The translations under genes and the position numbers were made by a program. From Burkholderiales bacterium (GTDB lineage Bacteria > Pseudomonadota > Gammaproteobacteria > Burkholderiales > Burkholderiaceae), in assembly GCA_903643055.1 (NCBI GenBank), contig CAHJWV010000456.1, positions 1 through 13,453 on the forward strand: DNA of 13,453 nt, read 5' to 3'. Within the stretch, counting starts at the first letter, position 1, and each line of letters begins with the position of its first letter. The notes beneath the pieces are model-generated. The model made no database searches and was not told the origin of the DNA. It saw only the letters and a list, made by a program, of their open reading frames with translations. Of this stretch, positions 7,101 to 13,327 are shown in pieces.

Positions 7101-7725
7101 CCTAACTGCCTATCAGAACGCCAGCTACGCCGCGCAGTACCGTGCGTTTGTGGATCGGGTGAAGGCCGCGGAAGAACAAGTGCGGGTCTCGGCAGGCCCT
7201 GGTTCGCTAAAGCTGACGGAAGCCGTCGCGCGCTACCTCTTCAAGTTGATGGCCTACAAAGATGAATACGAGGTAGCGCGGCTGCACACCGACCCGAGCT
7301 TCCTGAGCCAGATCGCCGCGCAGTTCGAAGGCGACTACCAGTTGAAACATTACCTCGCGCCGCCCCTGCTGTCGAAGAAGAACGCGAAGGGCGAGGCCCA
7401 GAAGCAATCATTCGGCCCCTGGATGCAAAACGCCTTTCGCGTGCTGGCCCGGCTGAAGGGCTTGCGCGGTACGGCCTTCGACCCGTTCGGCCGCACCGCC
7501 GAGCGCCGCACCGAGCGGGCCTTGATCGACGAGTACCGCGCGTCCATCGAAGCGCTGCTGCCTGACCTCCACGCACGCAACCTGCACTTGGCCGTTGCGA
7601 TCGCGCACATCCCGGAAGACATTCGCGGCTATGGCCATGTGAAGGAGCGGCATCTCGTGAGTGCGCGTGCCAAGTGGGCTCAGCTGGAATCAGACTGGCA
7701 ACTCGCCCTGAAGCAGGCGGCCTGA
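4120..7725 (+). CDS. Indolepyruvate ferredoxin oxidoreductase, fused alpha/beta subunits (1201 aa)
   Basis: The family oxidatively decarboxylates aryl 2-oxo acids (indolepyruvate, phenylpyruvate) to the acyl-CoA, passing electrons to ferredoxin or an equivalent. Order of parts: an N-terminal pyrimidine-binding oxidoreductase domain with GFISGYRGSPLGTYD near residues 48-62; a cysteine pair CSGC (467-470); the thiamine-diphosphate region GDGTYFHSG from 531 with YND at 559-561; an iron-sulfur segment with C671, C674, C677, C683 and C704, C710, C715; then the beta-type domain with a GVGGTG loop (767-772) and QDAAGLAQKGG. A C-terminal DUF6537-like region fills about 980-1195. Archaeal enzymes have separate subunits; this single-chain form of about 1150-1200 residues is typical of aerobic proteobacteria. 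The cysteine spacing differs from the ferredoxin CxxCxxCxxxC pattern, also as in that form. The frame is intact and the divergent Lrp gene is the likely regulator. Confidence 0.95.
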   Translation: MNAPLPESVRQALETVSLEDKYSLAHGSAFMSGVQALVRLPMLQQTRDAMRGLNTAGFISGYRGSPLGTYDQALWAAKKHLSAQNIVFQPGVNEELGATAVWGTQQLDLYPQSKKFDGVFGLWYGKGPGADRCADVFKHANMAGTAKHGGVIAVVGDDHISKSSTAAHQSDHLFKACGLPVFFPSSVQDILDMGLHAFAMSRFAGVWAGMKTIQEIVESSSSVSVDPDRVHIVLPEDFAMPPGGLHIRWPDAPLEQEARLMDHKWYAALAYIRANKLNHNVISGPNSGQADRFGLIASGKAYNDTRQALHDLGLSDDDCRHLGIRLHKVNVVWPLEATITRDFALGLQEILVVEEKRQVIEYQLKEELYNWRPDVRPNVLGKFDEAEHDQTGGEWSQPNPSSNWLLRAQADLTPAIIAKAIGKRLKKLGVDADTTARIDARLALIEAKERSLQTLNIQSGDRLPYFCSGCPHNTSTRVPEGSRALGGIGCHYMVLWMDRSTSTFTQMGGEGVSWVGQAPFTTEPHVFANLGDGTYFHSGSLAIRQSIASGVNITYKILYNDAVAMTGGQRIGERPEGHSVLQIVRSLKAEGVSALCIVSDEPEKYLGADLTPDVAVHHRDELDRLQRDYREIKGTSAIIYDQTCATEKRRRRKRGTMVDPAKRVVINELVCEGCGDCSTQSNCLSVEPVETPFGRKRRINQNTCNKDYSCVNGFCPSFVTVEGGRLKTSAQAQPARPALSSLKPPPEPLLPLARSDDEQVWGIVVAGVGGTGVITIGQLLGMAAHLEGKGIVTQDAAGLAQKGGSTWSHVQIANRAEFIHTTKVGTAEADLVIACDPIVGANASTLAVMREDRSFVALNTHGSPTASFVSNPNWQFPGASCEKAIVDAVGASHVGLLDAEHLAVQLVGDSLYTNPLMLGYAWQKGLVPLAHASLMRAIELNGVQVQNNQLAFEWGRRAAHDPAAVKALTATAQVIEFVRKSQPLRELIAQREKFLTAYQNASYAAQYRAFVDRVKAAEEQVRVSAGPGSLKLTEAVARYLFKLMAYKDEYEVARLHTDPSFLSQIAAQFEGDYQLKHYLAPPLLSKKNAKGEAQKQSFGPWMQNAFRVLARLKGLRGTAFDPFGRTAERRTERALIDEYRASIEALLPDLHARNLHLAVAIAHIPEDIRGYGHVKERHLVSARAKWAQLESDWQLALKQAA

Positions 7726-7762
7726 GGGAACGGGCGGCCGACAGCCAGCGATGCGTCGTAAA

Positions 7763-7791
7763 GTGCAAGCTCCTCGTTGAAGAGCCTGCAC
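7763..7791 (+). promoter_or_regulatory. Strong hairpin directly before the glycosyltransferase-like gene
   Basis: GTGCA (7763-7767) pairs with TGCAC (7787-7791), GCTC (7769-7772) with GAGC (7782-7785), and TC (7774-7775) with GA (7779-7780). This gives 11 base pairs interrupted by two single mismatches, with a 3-nt loop. It ends 1 nt before the inferred ATC start and buries the only Shine-Dalgarno-like string (GAAGAG, 7779-7784). It could restrain translation of the next gene or end the oxidoreductase transcript, although no T-run follows. Confidence 0.5.
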
Positions 7792-7792
7792 C

Positions 7793-8584
7793 ATCGACAC
7801 CGTTGTTCTGCAGTCCTACCGGATCCACGACGTTCCGCGCTGGATCACCGCGTGCCTGCGCAGCGTCGAAGGCTGGGCACGCAGCCAGGGTTGGCGCCAC
7901 GAGTTCATGGACGACCGCTTCTTTACGCTTGTGCCGCAGTGGGCGCGCGAGCGCTGTGGCGATAACCTCTATGCCGTGACCGACCTGTGCCGCTTGCAGT
8001 GGCTACAGCAAACGCTGGCGGAAGGCCGTGCTTCACGCGCCATTTGGATCGATGCCGACGTGCTGGTGTTCGCGCCCGATTCGTTCCGCTTGCCCATCGG
8101 CACCGGGCATGCATTCGCCAAAGAGCTGTTCCTGAAGGTCGGAAATGACGGCAGCGCCGTGCCGGTGCACGGCATCAACAACGCCGTGATGGTGTTCGAG
8201 CGCGGTGATGCGACGTTGGCCGCTTACCTCGATGCCTGCACTGACCTGCTGCGCACCTTGCCCAGCGGCCCCGTCCCGCGCACGGCGCTCGGGCCGCAGT
8301 TGCTGCAGCGGCTGGCAGAAGACCGGGGCTCGGCGCTGATTGATGGCGTAGGCCTGTTCACGCTGGCGCTGATGCGCGAAGTCGCCCGCGGCGGCAGCGA
8401 GTTCACCCGTGCTTATCTGCAGCATTCTCCAACCCCGCCGGCCGCCGCCAACCTGTGCCATTTCCTGCGCAATGCGACACCGCCGCTGCATCGCGCCGGC
8501 TTTGATGCGCTTTACCTGTCAGCACTTGAACAGCTGCTGGCCACGAAGGGCGCGGTACTGAACGGATCGATCCGGCCGCGCTAA
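7793..8584 (+). CDS. Glycosyltransferase-like protein with DxD motif; unusual start
   Basis: With the ATC at 7793 as start the product is 263 residues and opens TVVLQSYRIHDVPRWITACL after two residues. It includes AVTDLCRLQWL and IWIDADVLVFAPD, where D87-A-D89 is a DxD metal/nucleotide-sugar motif as in GT-A fold and capsular-polysaccharide-synthesis-type transferases. No signal peptide or membrane segment is evident, so it is probably cytoplasmic. Acceptor and sugar are unknown. The first ATG in frame is at 7907, 38 codons in, but the sequence upstream of it is clearly coding and looks like the family's first beta-alpha unit. The frame is open only from 7781, with no ATG, GTG or TTG before 7907. 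ATC with GAAGAG 8 nt upstream is the best fit; a lost ATG (mutation or sequencing error) is the alternative. It ends 7 bp from the convergent DUF72 gene. Confidence 0.7.
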   Translation: MDTVVLQSYRIHDVPRWITACLRSVEGWARSQGWRHEFMDDRFFTLVPQWARERCGDNLYAVTDLCRLQWLQQTLAEGRASRAIWIDADVLVFAPDSFRLPIGTGHAFAKELFLKVGNDGSAVPVHGINNAVMVFERGDATLAAYLDACTDLLRTLPSGPVPRTALGPQLLQRLAEDRGSALIDGVGLFTLALMREVARGGSEFTRAYLQHSPTPPAAANLCHFLRNATPPLHRAGFDALYLSALEQLLATKGAVLNGSIRPR

Positions 8585-8591
8585 AGCGCCG

Positions 8592-9494
8592 CTAGTCCCA
8601 CAGCGAGGCCGGCGCCGCGGGCGTGACGCCCAGTTGCTCGGCGAGCTTCATCGCATCGCCGGGGGCCTTCATCTTGTCGGTGTTGTCGAAGTAGCAATAC
8701 ACGTCGCGCCGTGCGCGGCCGGGCGGCTTGGCGCCCAGCAAAGGCACATCGTTGGGGTGCGCGCCCTGGCTCCACGAGCGGATGCGGTCGCCCCACTGTG
8801 TCAGCTCGGCATCGTCATAGCCGCTGCGATAAAGCTCGGTCGAACCATGCAGGCGGATGTAGACGAAATCGGCCGTCACATCGAAGGTCTCGGGAAAGCG
8901 CTTGGCGCTGTCGGCCACCACCAGCGCGACCTGGTATTCACGCAGCAAGTGAATGAAGTCTTCGCACAGAAAGCTGGTGTGGCGCACCTCCACCGCATGG
9001 CGCATCGGCTGCGTCGGTACCGGCCCCAACCAGGTGCTGCTGGCCATGTGCGCGTCATGCGATTTCGCGATCGCACGCGCCTGGTCGGTGTCACGCGGCA
9101 GGCCGGCCAGAAAAGGCTCGAAGCGCGCCGGGTCGAAGGCCAGCTGCGGCGGGAATTGCCACAGGATGGGCCCGAGCTTTTGCCGCAGCTGCAGCAGCCC
9201 GGAGGCCAGAAAGTTCGCCAGCGGCAACTCGATGTCGACCAGACGCCGCAAGTGCGTGATCAGCTTCGGGCCTTTGATGCTGAAGACGAAGTCATCCGGC
9301 GTGTCGTGGAACCACTCCGCCCAGGTGCCGGGCCGCTGGAGCGAATAGAACGAGCCGTTGATCTCGATGCTGGCCATGGCCTGCGCGGCGTAGGCCAGCT
9401 CCTTGCGCTGCACGAGCCCACGTGGGTAGAACGCGCCCCGCCACGGCGGATAGCGCCAACCCGACAGGCCGATGCGAACCCGGCCGTGCGTCAA
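8592..9494 (-). CDS. DUF72 (YecE-like) domain protein
   Basis: 300 residues, the usual length. The opening VRIGLSGWRYPPWRGAFYP, the EINGSFYSLQRPGTWAEW stretch (about 44-61), FSIKGPKLITHLRRL, and the C-terminal FVYIRLHGSTELYRSGY and VYCYFDNTDKMKAP are all hallmarks of DUF72, a TIM-barrel-type family of uncertain biochemical function. No signal peptide is visible, so it should be cytoplasmic. The start is a TTG (9494-9492) whose last two bases are shared with the TGA of pldA. No other start codon fits before the conserved IGLSGW. The four-base TTGA overlap implies translational coupling to pldA on one transcript. Confidence 0.93.
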   Translation of the reverse strand: MTHGRVRIGLSGWRYPPWRGAFYPRGLVQRKELAYAAQAMASIEINGSFYSLQRPGTWAEWFHDTPDDFVFSIKGPKLITHLRRLVDIELPLANFLASGLLQLRQKLGPILWQFPPQLAFDPARFEPFLAGLPRDTDQARAIAKSHDAHMASSTWLGPVPTQPMRHAVEVRHTSFLCEDFIHLLREYQVALVVADSAKRFPETFDVTADFVYIRLHGSTELYRSGYDDAELTQWGDRIRSWSQGAHPNDVPLLGAKPPGRARRDVYCYFDNTDKMKAPGDAMKLAEQLGVTPAAPASLWD

Positions 9495-10600
9495 AACTGC
9501 AAGAAGGTAAGGCCGGCGCCGACGCTCGTCTGGCGGAAGTTGTAGTCGGTCAAGGTCTCGCCATAGCCACTGAAGGCTTGCAGGTACCAGCGCAGGCCGT
9601 TCGGTGCATCACGCATCACCGGGTAAGTGAACTCCAGTTGCGTGGCGCCGAAGTGCGTGGACTTGAGCGTGGAGCGGTACAGCAGCGAAGCGGTGGCTAT
9701 GCCGGGCGTCCAGTTGAGCTGGAACTCGCCACGGCCGCGGTAGCCAATGAGATCCGGGTTGTTGTCGGTCTCGACATCTTCTTTCAGGCGATGCAGCAGC
9801 CGGGTCGTCAGCGACAGATTGCCCTTCTCGAAACCGGCCCCGAGGTACACGCGGTTCCAGCTGCGCGACAGCGGGTCCGATTGCCCGTTCGATTGGTGCG
9901 CCAGCGCCACTTGGCCAAAGCGCCATTGCCAACCGAATGGCAGGTTGCGCAGGCCTTTCGGTGTCGGCACGACATAGATCAGCTCGGGCTCGTAATCGGT
10001 GTTGCGAAACGGCTTGGAGTCTTTGCCGTTCCAGATCTGCCACATCGCTTGCTGCGTGAAGGCAAGCCACACATCGGCATTCGGCAGGCCGAAGTCTTGA
10101 GCGACCTTGGTGCGCAGCGAGAGCTGGAATTTGGCTTCGACGGTGCGGTAGTCCGGCCGAGACACCTCTGCCTGGGTCGGCGATTGAGGGCCGCGGTTGA
10201 TGCGGCTCGTCTTGTGCACCGGCAGCACATAGTTCGGCTTGTAGCCGGTGAAGTTGAAGGTGCCGCGCTTGTCTTCGTCGTCCAGTTCCCAGTAGCGCGA
10301 CAGCAGGCTGGAGGCGGCGCGCTCGCCATTGGCCGCAGGCACCGGCGCGTTCTTCTGCGCCAGCTGCGAACTGGTCGACGAGCCTTCAGCCACCGGCGGC
10401 GGCGGTGCGCGGCCGGCCAGCTTGTCGTAGCAGGTCAAACGATCGGCCGAAGGCCCGATCTCGGCGCAATGCGTCAGTGGGGTCTCAGGCTCGGCGGCCC
10501 ACAGCGGGTGAGACAGCCCCATCAACATTGCAGCAAGCAGGCATGCCTGAGTCGACTGGCGGAAGGTGAAAGGTTCGTGAAGGGAAGTCGGCAAAGGCAT
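9491..10600 (-). CDS. pldA: Outer-membrane phospholipase A (OMPLA)
   Basis: 369 residues. A hydrophobic signal region (about 17-36, ...GLSHPLWAAE) ends in a plausible signal-peptidase site after LWA. The mature N-terminus carries CAEIGPSADRLTCYDKLAG, a two-Cys element common in beta-proteobacterial homologs, then a Pro/Ser-rich linker and a beta-barrel from about residue 100. The catalytic residues match the E. coli enzyme in spacing: H235, S237 and N249 within AHQSNGQS...SRSWNR, with S245 at the calcium-site position. The final residue is Phe (FLQF), the usual outer-membrane barrel assembly signal. The enzyme hydrolyses phospholipids that stray into the outer leaflet, generally as a calcium-dependent dimer. 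The frame is intact and the active site complete. It overlaps the DUF72 gene by four bases and is divergent from tesB. The Shine-Dalgarno is weak. Confidence 0.95.
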   Translation of the reverse strand: MPLPTSLHEPFTFRQSTQACLLAAMLMGLSHPLWAAEPETPLTHCAEIGPSADRLTCYDKLAGRAPPPPVAEGSSTSSQLAQKNAPVPAANGERAASSLLSRYWELDDEDKRGTFNFTGYKPNYVLPVHKTSRINRGPQSPTQAEVSRPDYRTVEAKFQLSLRTKVAQDFGLPNADVWLAFTQQAMWQIWNGKDSKPFRNTDYEPELIYVVPTPKGLRNLPFGWQWRFGQVALAHQSNGQSDPLSRSWNRVYLGAGFEKGNLSLTTRLLHRLKEDVETDNNPDLIGYRGRGEFQLNWTPGIATASLLYRSTLKSTHFGATQLEFTYPVMRDAPNGLRWYLQAFSGYGETLTDYNFRQTSVGAGLTFLQF

Positions 10601-10820
10601 GGCGGCGGAAGGCTTAGGTCAAAGAATGCCGGGCAGAGCGCCCAGAAATTGGCGCCGATGGTAGGGGTTGTGCCTTATGACCGTATGTCTGTCCCTTGAA
10701 AGCCCGGACAAACTGACAGCTCAAAAAGGGTGCAGCGCCACAAGCGGTTGGTGCGCTTCAGCGCTGGCACACCATCAAGGCATGCGCTGCTGACAGGCCG
10801 GTGCATGCGATCATTCCGCC

Positions 10821-11640
10821 ATGAAAGCCCAGGTTCAAGAACTCATCGAACTGCTGCAGGTAGAACGCCTGGAGCACAACCTTTTTCGCGGTATCAGCAG
10901 CGATGTGGGTAGCCCGCGCGTGTTTGGTGGCCAGGTGCTCGGCCAGGCCTTGATGGCCGCGGCGCTCACCGTCGAGGGCTCGCGCCAGGTCCATTCACTG
11001 CATGCCTATTTTCTTCGCCCGGGAGATAAGGAAGCCAAGATCGTCTATGACGTCGATCGCATCGTCATTCCACATCCATGAGCAGGGCGCCGAACACAGC
11101 GCCCCGATGCGCACGGTGCCCGGACCGGAAGGACTGCTGAGCAACCATGTACTGCGTCACAAACACGGGCAGCAACACGCCGAGTCGGTGCCCGCCCGGG
11201 TGTTGACCTTTTTGCATGCCGAGACGGCGATCGAGATCCGCGAGGTCGAGCCACTTGATCTGCTGGACCCGCCGCCGCGGCCGGCGCGCAGCGATTACTG
11301 GTTCCGAGCAGCGGACCACTTGCCCGATGACCCGGTGCTGCATCAAGCGATGCTCGCCTATTCGTCAGATTTTGGCCTGCTGCGCTCGGCCTTGCTGCCG
11401 CACGGCCTGAGCTTCCTGAAAGGTAATGTGCAGGGCGTGAGCCTCGACCATGCGATGTGGTTCCATGCCCCATTCCGCATGGACGAATGGCTGCTGTACA
11501 GCACTGAATCGCCGTTTGCAGGCGGCGCGCGAGGCTTTTGCCGCGGCAGCATCTTCACGCACGATGGCCGGCTAGTCGCCTCGGTCGCCCAGGAAGGGCT
11601 GATGCGCCCGGTCACGCCGAAGCCGGCGGCGCCTGCCTGA
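10821..11640 (+). pseudogene. tesB: Acyl-CoA thioesterase II (tesB), broken by an internal deletion and frameshift
   Basis: The 5' part (10821-11063, 81 residues) reads as a normal TesB N-terminus: LFRGISSDVGSPRVFGGQVLGQAL, then HSLHAYFLRPGDKEAKIVYDVDRI. Only five more residues follow before a TGA at 11079. The rest of TesB continues in another frame from 11065 (SFHIHEQGAEHSAP...) to the stop at 11640, including YSSDFGLL, SLDHAMWFHAPF and VASVAQEGLM, which carry the catalytic Asp/Ser-Thr/Gln positions of the E. coli enzyme. In intact homologs about 25 residues (RDG..F..RRV.AIQ.G..IF...A) lie between DRI and SF. Their absence plus one leftover base implies a loss of about 74 bp near 11061-11067. 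The hydrolase that splits fatty acyl-CoA is thus predicted to be non-functional here. No other damage is visible, so the event is recent, or an assembly error. Confidence 0.9.
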
Positions 11641-11648
11641 GCGGCGCC
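11628..11648. terminator. Possible hairpin between convergent tesB and hypothetical gene
   Basis: GGCGCC at 11628-11633 and again at 11643-11648 can form a 6-bp stem with a 9-nt loop across the tesB stop. The opposite-strand gene ends at 11657. There is no T-run, so support is weak. Confidence 0.25.
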
Positions 11649-11656
11649 CGGCCAGC

Positions 11657-11989
11657 TTACTTCGGACGGGGGCCCGAGCCGCCCGGCGGCTGGGTGAACA
11701 GCTTGGCCGCGCGACCTTTGAGTTCGAGCAGTTCACTCGGCGTGACAGAGTAACGGCCAGTGCCGATATTCACGTCGACCCGGAACTCCACTTCCTTGCC
11801 GCCATACGACAGCAGGCCGGAGGTGAACTCGTATTCCTCGTCTTCGGCGGGCAAGCCCTGCTCTCCCTTGTCGTAATCCTCGTACTCCACATTGCGGATG
11901 TCGCCGCTGGCCAAGTCGAGGATGCCGGACGACTTCACGATCGTTTCCGTCAGCTCATCAAAAATCACAATCGGTACGTTCAGATCCAC
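11657..11989 (-). CDS. Acidic hypothetical protein (110 aa)
   Basis: Not recognised. The product (LNVPIVIFDELTETIVKSS...) is strongly acidic in its middle (EYEDYDKGEQ, PAEDEEYEF) and appears beta-rich, with VEFRVDVNIGTGRYSVTPSEL followed by a helix and a Pro/Gly-rich tail. No signal peptide or membrane segment is present, so it is presumably cytoplasmic. The start is a GTG (11989-11987) supported by an AGGA Shine-Dalgarno (11996-11999) 6 nt upstream; the nearby ATG at 11996 is in another frame. It lies 149 bp downstream of the TetR gene on the same strand and converges on tesB. The frame is clean and codon use resembles its neighbours, so it is probably a real conserved gene, but no function can be proposed. 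Confidence 0.7.
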   Translation of the reverse strand: MDLNVPIVIFDELTETIVKSSGILDLASGDIRNVEYEDYDKGEQGLPAEDEEYEFTSGLLSYGGKEVEFRVDVNIGTGRYSVTPSELLELKGRAAKLFTQPPGGSGPRPK

Positions 11990-12138
11990 GTCTCATCCTG
12001 GTCATGTTGTCGGCACAAGCTGCCGTAGGCGGCGATTGTCGTTGCTTCTCCGGCAGGCCGGTGATACGGGTTCGTCAGGCGTGCGAAGAGATCGGCAAGA
12101 GAAAGCGGCCACTCAAGCGGCGGCCTCGCGGCGGCGGG

Positions 12139-12762
12139 TCATGACCCAGCAGCACGCCCGCAGATGCCGTCGAAGCAGGTGCTGAGCAGCATCTCGATGA
12201 TCTGCTCGTCGCTGTGCTGGCCACTTGCCTTCAACAGGCTGAGCACCGGGTCGCAGGCGCGGGCAAACAAGGTGTAGAGCGCGATCTGTGGCGGCAGCCG
12301 AGGGTTCAGGTCGCCCGCGAGTTGGGCTGCGGCAATCCAGGCGCCGAGTTCGTCACTGAGCACCATCAATCGTTCGATATAGAGCTTGTTGGCGACGAGC
12401 GAGGCTCGCAGCGCCGAGTTCTGGGCTGGCAGCGATGGCATTTCACCGGCGAGCTGCACCTGCATCGTCCAGCGCGCAACGGCCTTCAATTGTTCGATGG
12501 CCAAAGCCTTCGGATGGTCCGTGCGCAGGCTGGCCGTGAAGGCCAGAGTGCGTTCGATGATGCGCACCATCGCCGCGCCGGCCAGCTCTTCTTTCGAACT
12601 GAAATGCTTGTAGAGGCTGGCCTTCGCAATCCCGACATCGGCCGCGACTTCGTCGACCGTCATCATCTCGAAGCCTTTTTCGGCCAGCAGCCGGTTCACC
12701 GACAGAACGATCGCATCTTCGCGGGCGCGAAGCACTTGCTCTCTGAAAGACACTTTTGCCAT
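12139..12762 (-). CDS. TetR/AcrR family transcriptional regulator (second)
   Basis: 207 residues. The DNA-binding domain spans about 12-60: REDAIVLSVNRLLAEKGFEMM, TVDEVAADVGIAKASLYKHF and SSKEELAGAAM are canonical TetR elements. The C-terminal ligand-binding domain is helical with no named signature that I can see. It is not close to the TetR at 301. The nearest possible partners on the same strand are the acidic hypothetical gene downstream and the small gene upstream. A near-perfect 18-bp palindrome (12803-12820) lies 41 bp upstream of its ATG, suggesting autoregulation. No Shine-Dalgarno is visible before the ATG; a TAAAAT (12773-12768) five bases upstream resembles a -10 element, but no matching -35 was found. 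Confidence 0.93.
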   Translation of the reverse strand: MAKVSFREQVLRAREDAIVLSVNRLLAEKGFEMMTVDEVAADVGIAKASLYKHFSSKEELAGAAMVRIIERTLAFTASLRTDHPKALAIEQLKAVARWTMQVQLAGEMPSLPAQNSALRASLVANKLYIERLMVLSDELGAWIAAAQLAGDLNPRLPPQIALYTLFARACDPVLSLLKASGQHSDEQIIEMLLSTCFDGICGRAAGS

Positions 12763-12802
12763 GCCGCATTTTAAGGCTTGGCAATCCCCTAGAAACCATC
12801 AA

Positions 12803-12829
12803 GTCAGTTTGCAACCTGACCGTTTCAGG
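12803..12829. promoter_or_regulatory. Candidate operator for the second TetR regulator
   Basis: GTCAGTTTGCAACCTGAC (12803-12820) is an 18-bp inverted repeat with eight of nine base pairs symmetric. Its right arm overlaps a second shorter repeat, CCTGA-N5-TCAGG (12815-12829). It lies 41 bp upstream of the tetR start and 52 bp downstream of the end of the small gene. Size, symmetry and position fit a TetR autoregulatory site. Confidence 0.55.
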
Positions 12830-12871
12830 AAATACCAGCCGGTCACAGTCGACAGGGAAGCGGTGAGGCCT

Positions 12872-13093
12872 TCAGCGCGGCGGTTGGCGTGAGACGCGCC
12901 GGCTCCATGAAGACGAGGCGGTGTTGAAACCCCGATCACTGGCCGCCGGGTCGACAAATTTGGAATCGGCGTCGACGCTGGCATCCAGGCCGAAGGCGGT
13001 CCCCATGTCTGCAAGGTCCGGCGTTTCGCGGCGAGGACGGCGCCGCAAGACCGTCAGCATCGTCAGCCAAGTTAATCCGGACAGCAAGTTCAT
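12872..13093 (-). CDS. Small protein of unknown function (73 aa)
   Basis: Not recognised with certainty. The ATG at 13093 has a strong AGGAG Shine-Dalgarno (13103-13107) 9 nt upstream, better than most genes in this window. The product begins with a hydrophobic/amphipathic stretch (MNLLSGLTWLTMLTVL), then a basic RRRPRRE, then TPDLADMGTAFGLDAS, which looks like a conserved motif, and a polar Ser/Arg-rich tail. The short hydrophobic start followed by arginines suggests possible membrane-surface association. A competing 95-residue frame on the same strand (12936-13223) lacks a matching ribosome-binding site. The gene is divergent from the secreted-protein gene at 13328 and upstream of tetR. Confidence 0.55.
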   Translation of the reverse strand: MNLLSGLTWLTMLTVLRRRPRRETPDLADMGTAFGLDASVDADSKFVDPAASDRGFNTASSSWSRRVSRQPPR

Positions 13094-13136
13094 GGCGCAT
13101 CACTCCTATCGATTCGGTTCGCACAATGCGTGTCAG

Positions 13137-13203
13137 TGTGGGCTTAGGCGCGCAGACTGATGGCACGAACTGAGCCGTTGTTCCTCGCCATTTGAAGCCC
13201 ACA
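13137..13203. repeat. Perfect 9-bp inverted repeat with 49-bp spacer
   Basis: TGTGGGCTT (13137-13145) and AAGCCCACA (13195-13203) are exact reverse complements in the 234-bp divergent gap between the small gene and the secreted-protein gene. The 67-bp unit could be two operator half sites, a long hairpin in either leader, or chance. No transposase or tRNA is nearby. Confidence 0.45.
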
Positions 13204-13327
13204 TCGTGCGCCTGCTGATGCAAATGCGGTTGCTTTGTTATAGGGGTGGCAATTTCTTACGCTGGCTACTAAGGTTGTTGCAGGTACTGTCGCCGCAATC
13301 CGACAAACCAGCCTCGAATGGAGCTTT

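Noticed and set aside
8634..9545. 303-codon plus-strand frame opposite DUF72
   Set aside because: Shadow frame; the DUF72 signatures are unambiguous on the minus strand.
9422..10699. 425-codon plus-strand frame opposite pldA and part of the DUF72 gene
   Set aside because: Antisense shadow with Arg/Gly/Ala/Val-rich composition and no domain; pldA with an intact active site occupies the other strand.
10690..10712. TGTCC-N11-GGACA repeat in the pldA/tesB gap as an operator
   Set aside because: Only five base pairs per arm with no clear promoter around it; within chance expectation for a 220-bp gap.
13152..13170. TGGCAC at 13160 as a sigma-54 promoter
   Set aside because: The required GC element at the correct spacing (TTGC) is absent.
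12936..13223. 95-codon minus-strand frame overlapping the small gene
   Set aside because: No ribosome-binding site at its start, and it overlaps the better-supported 73-residue frame.
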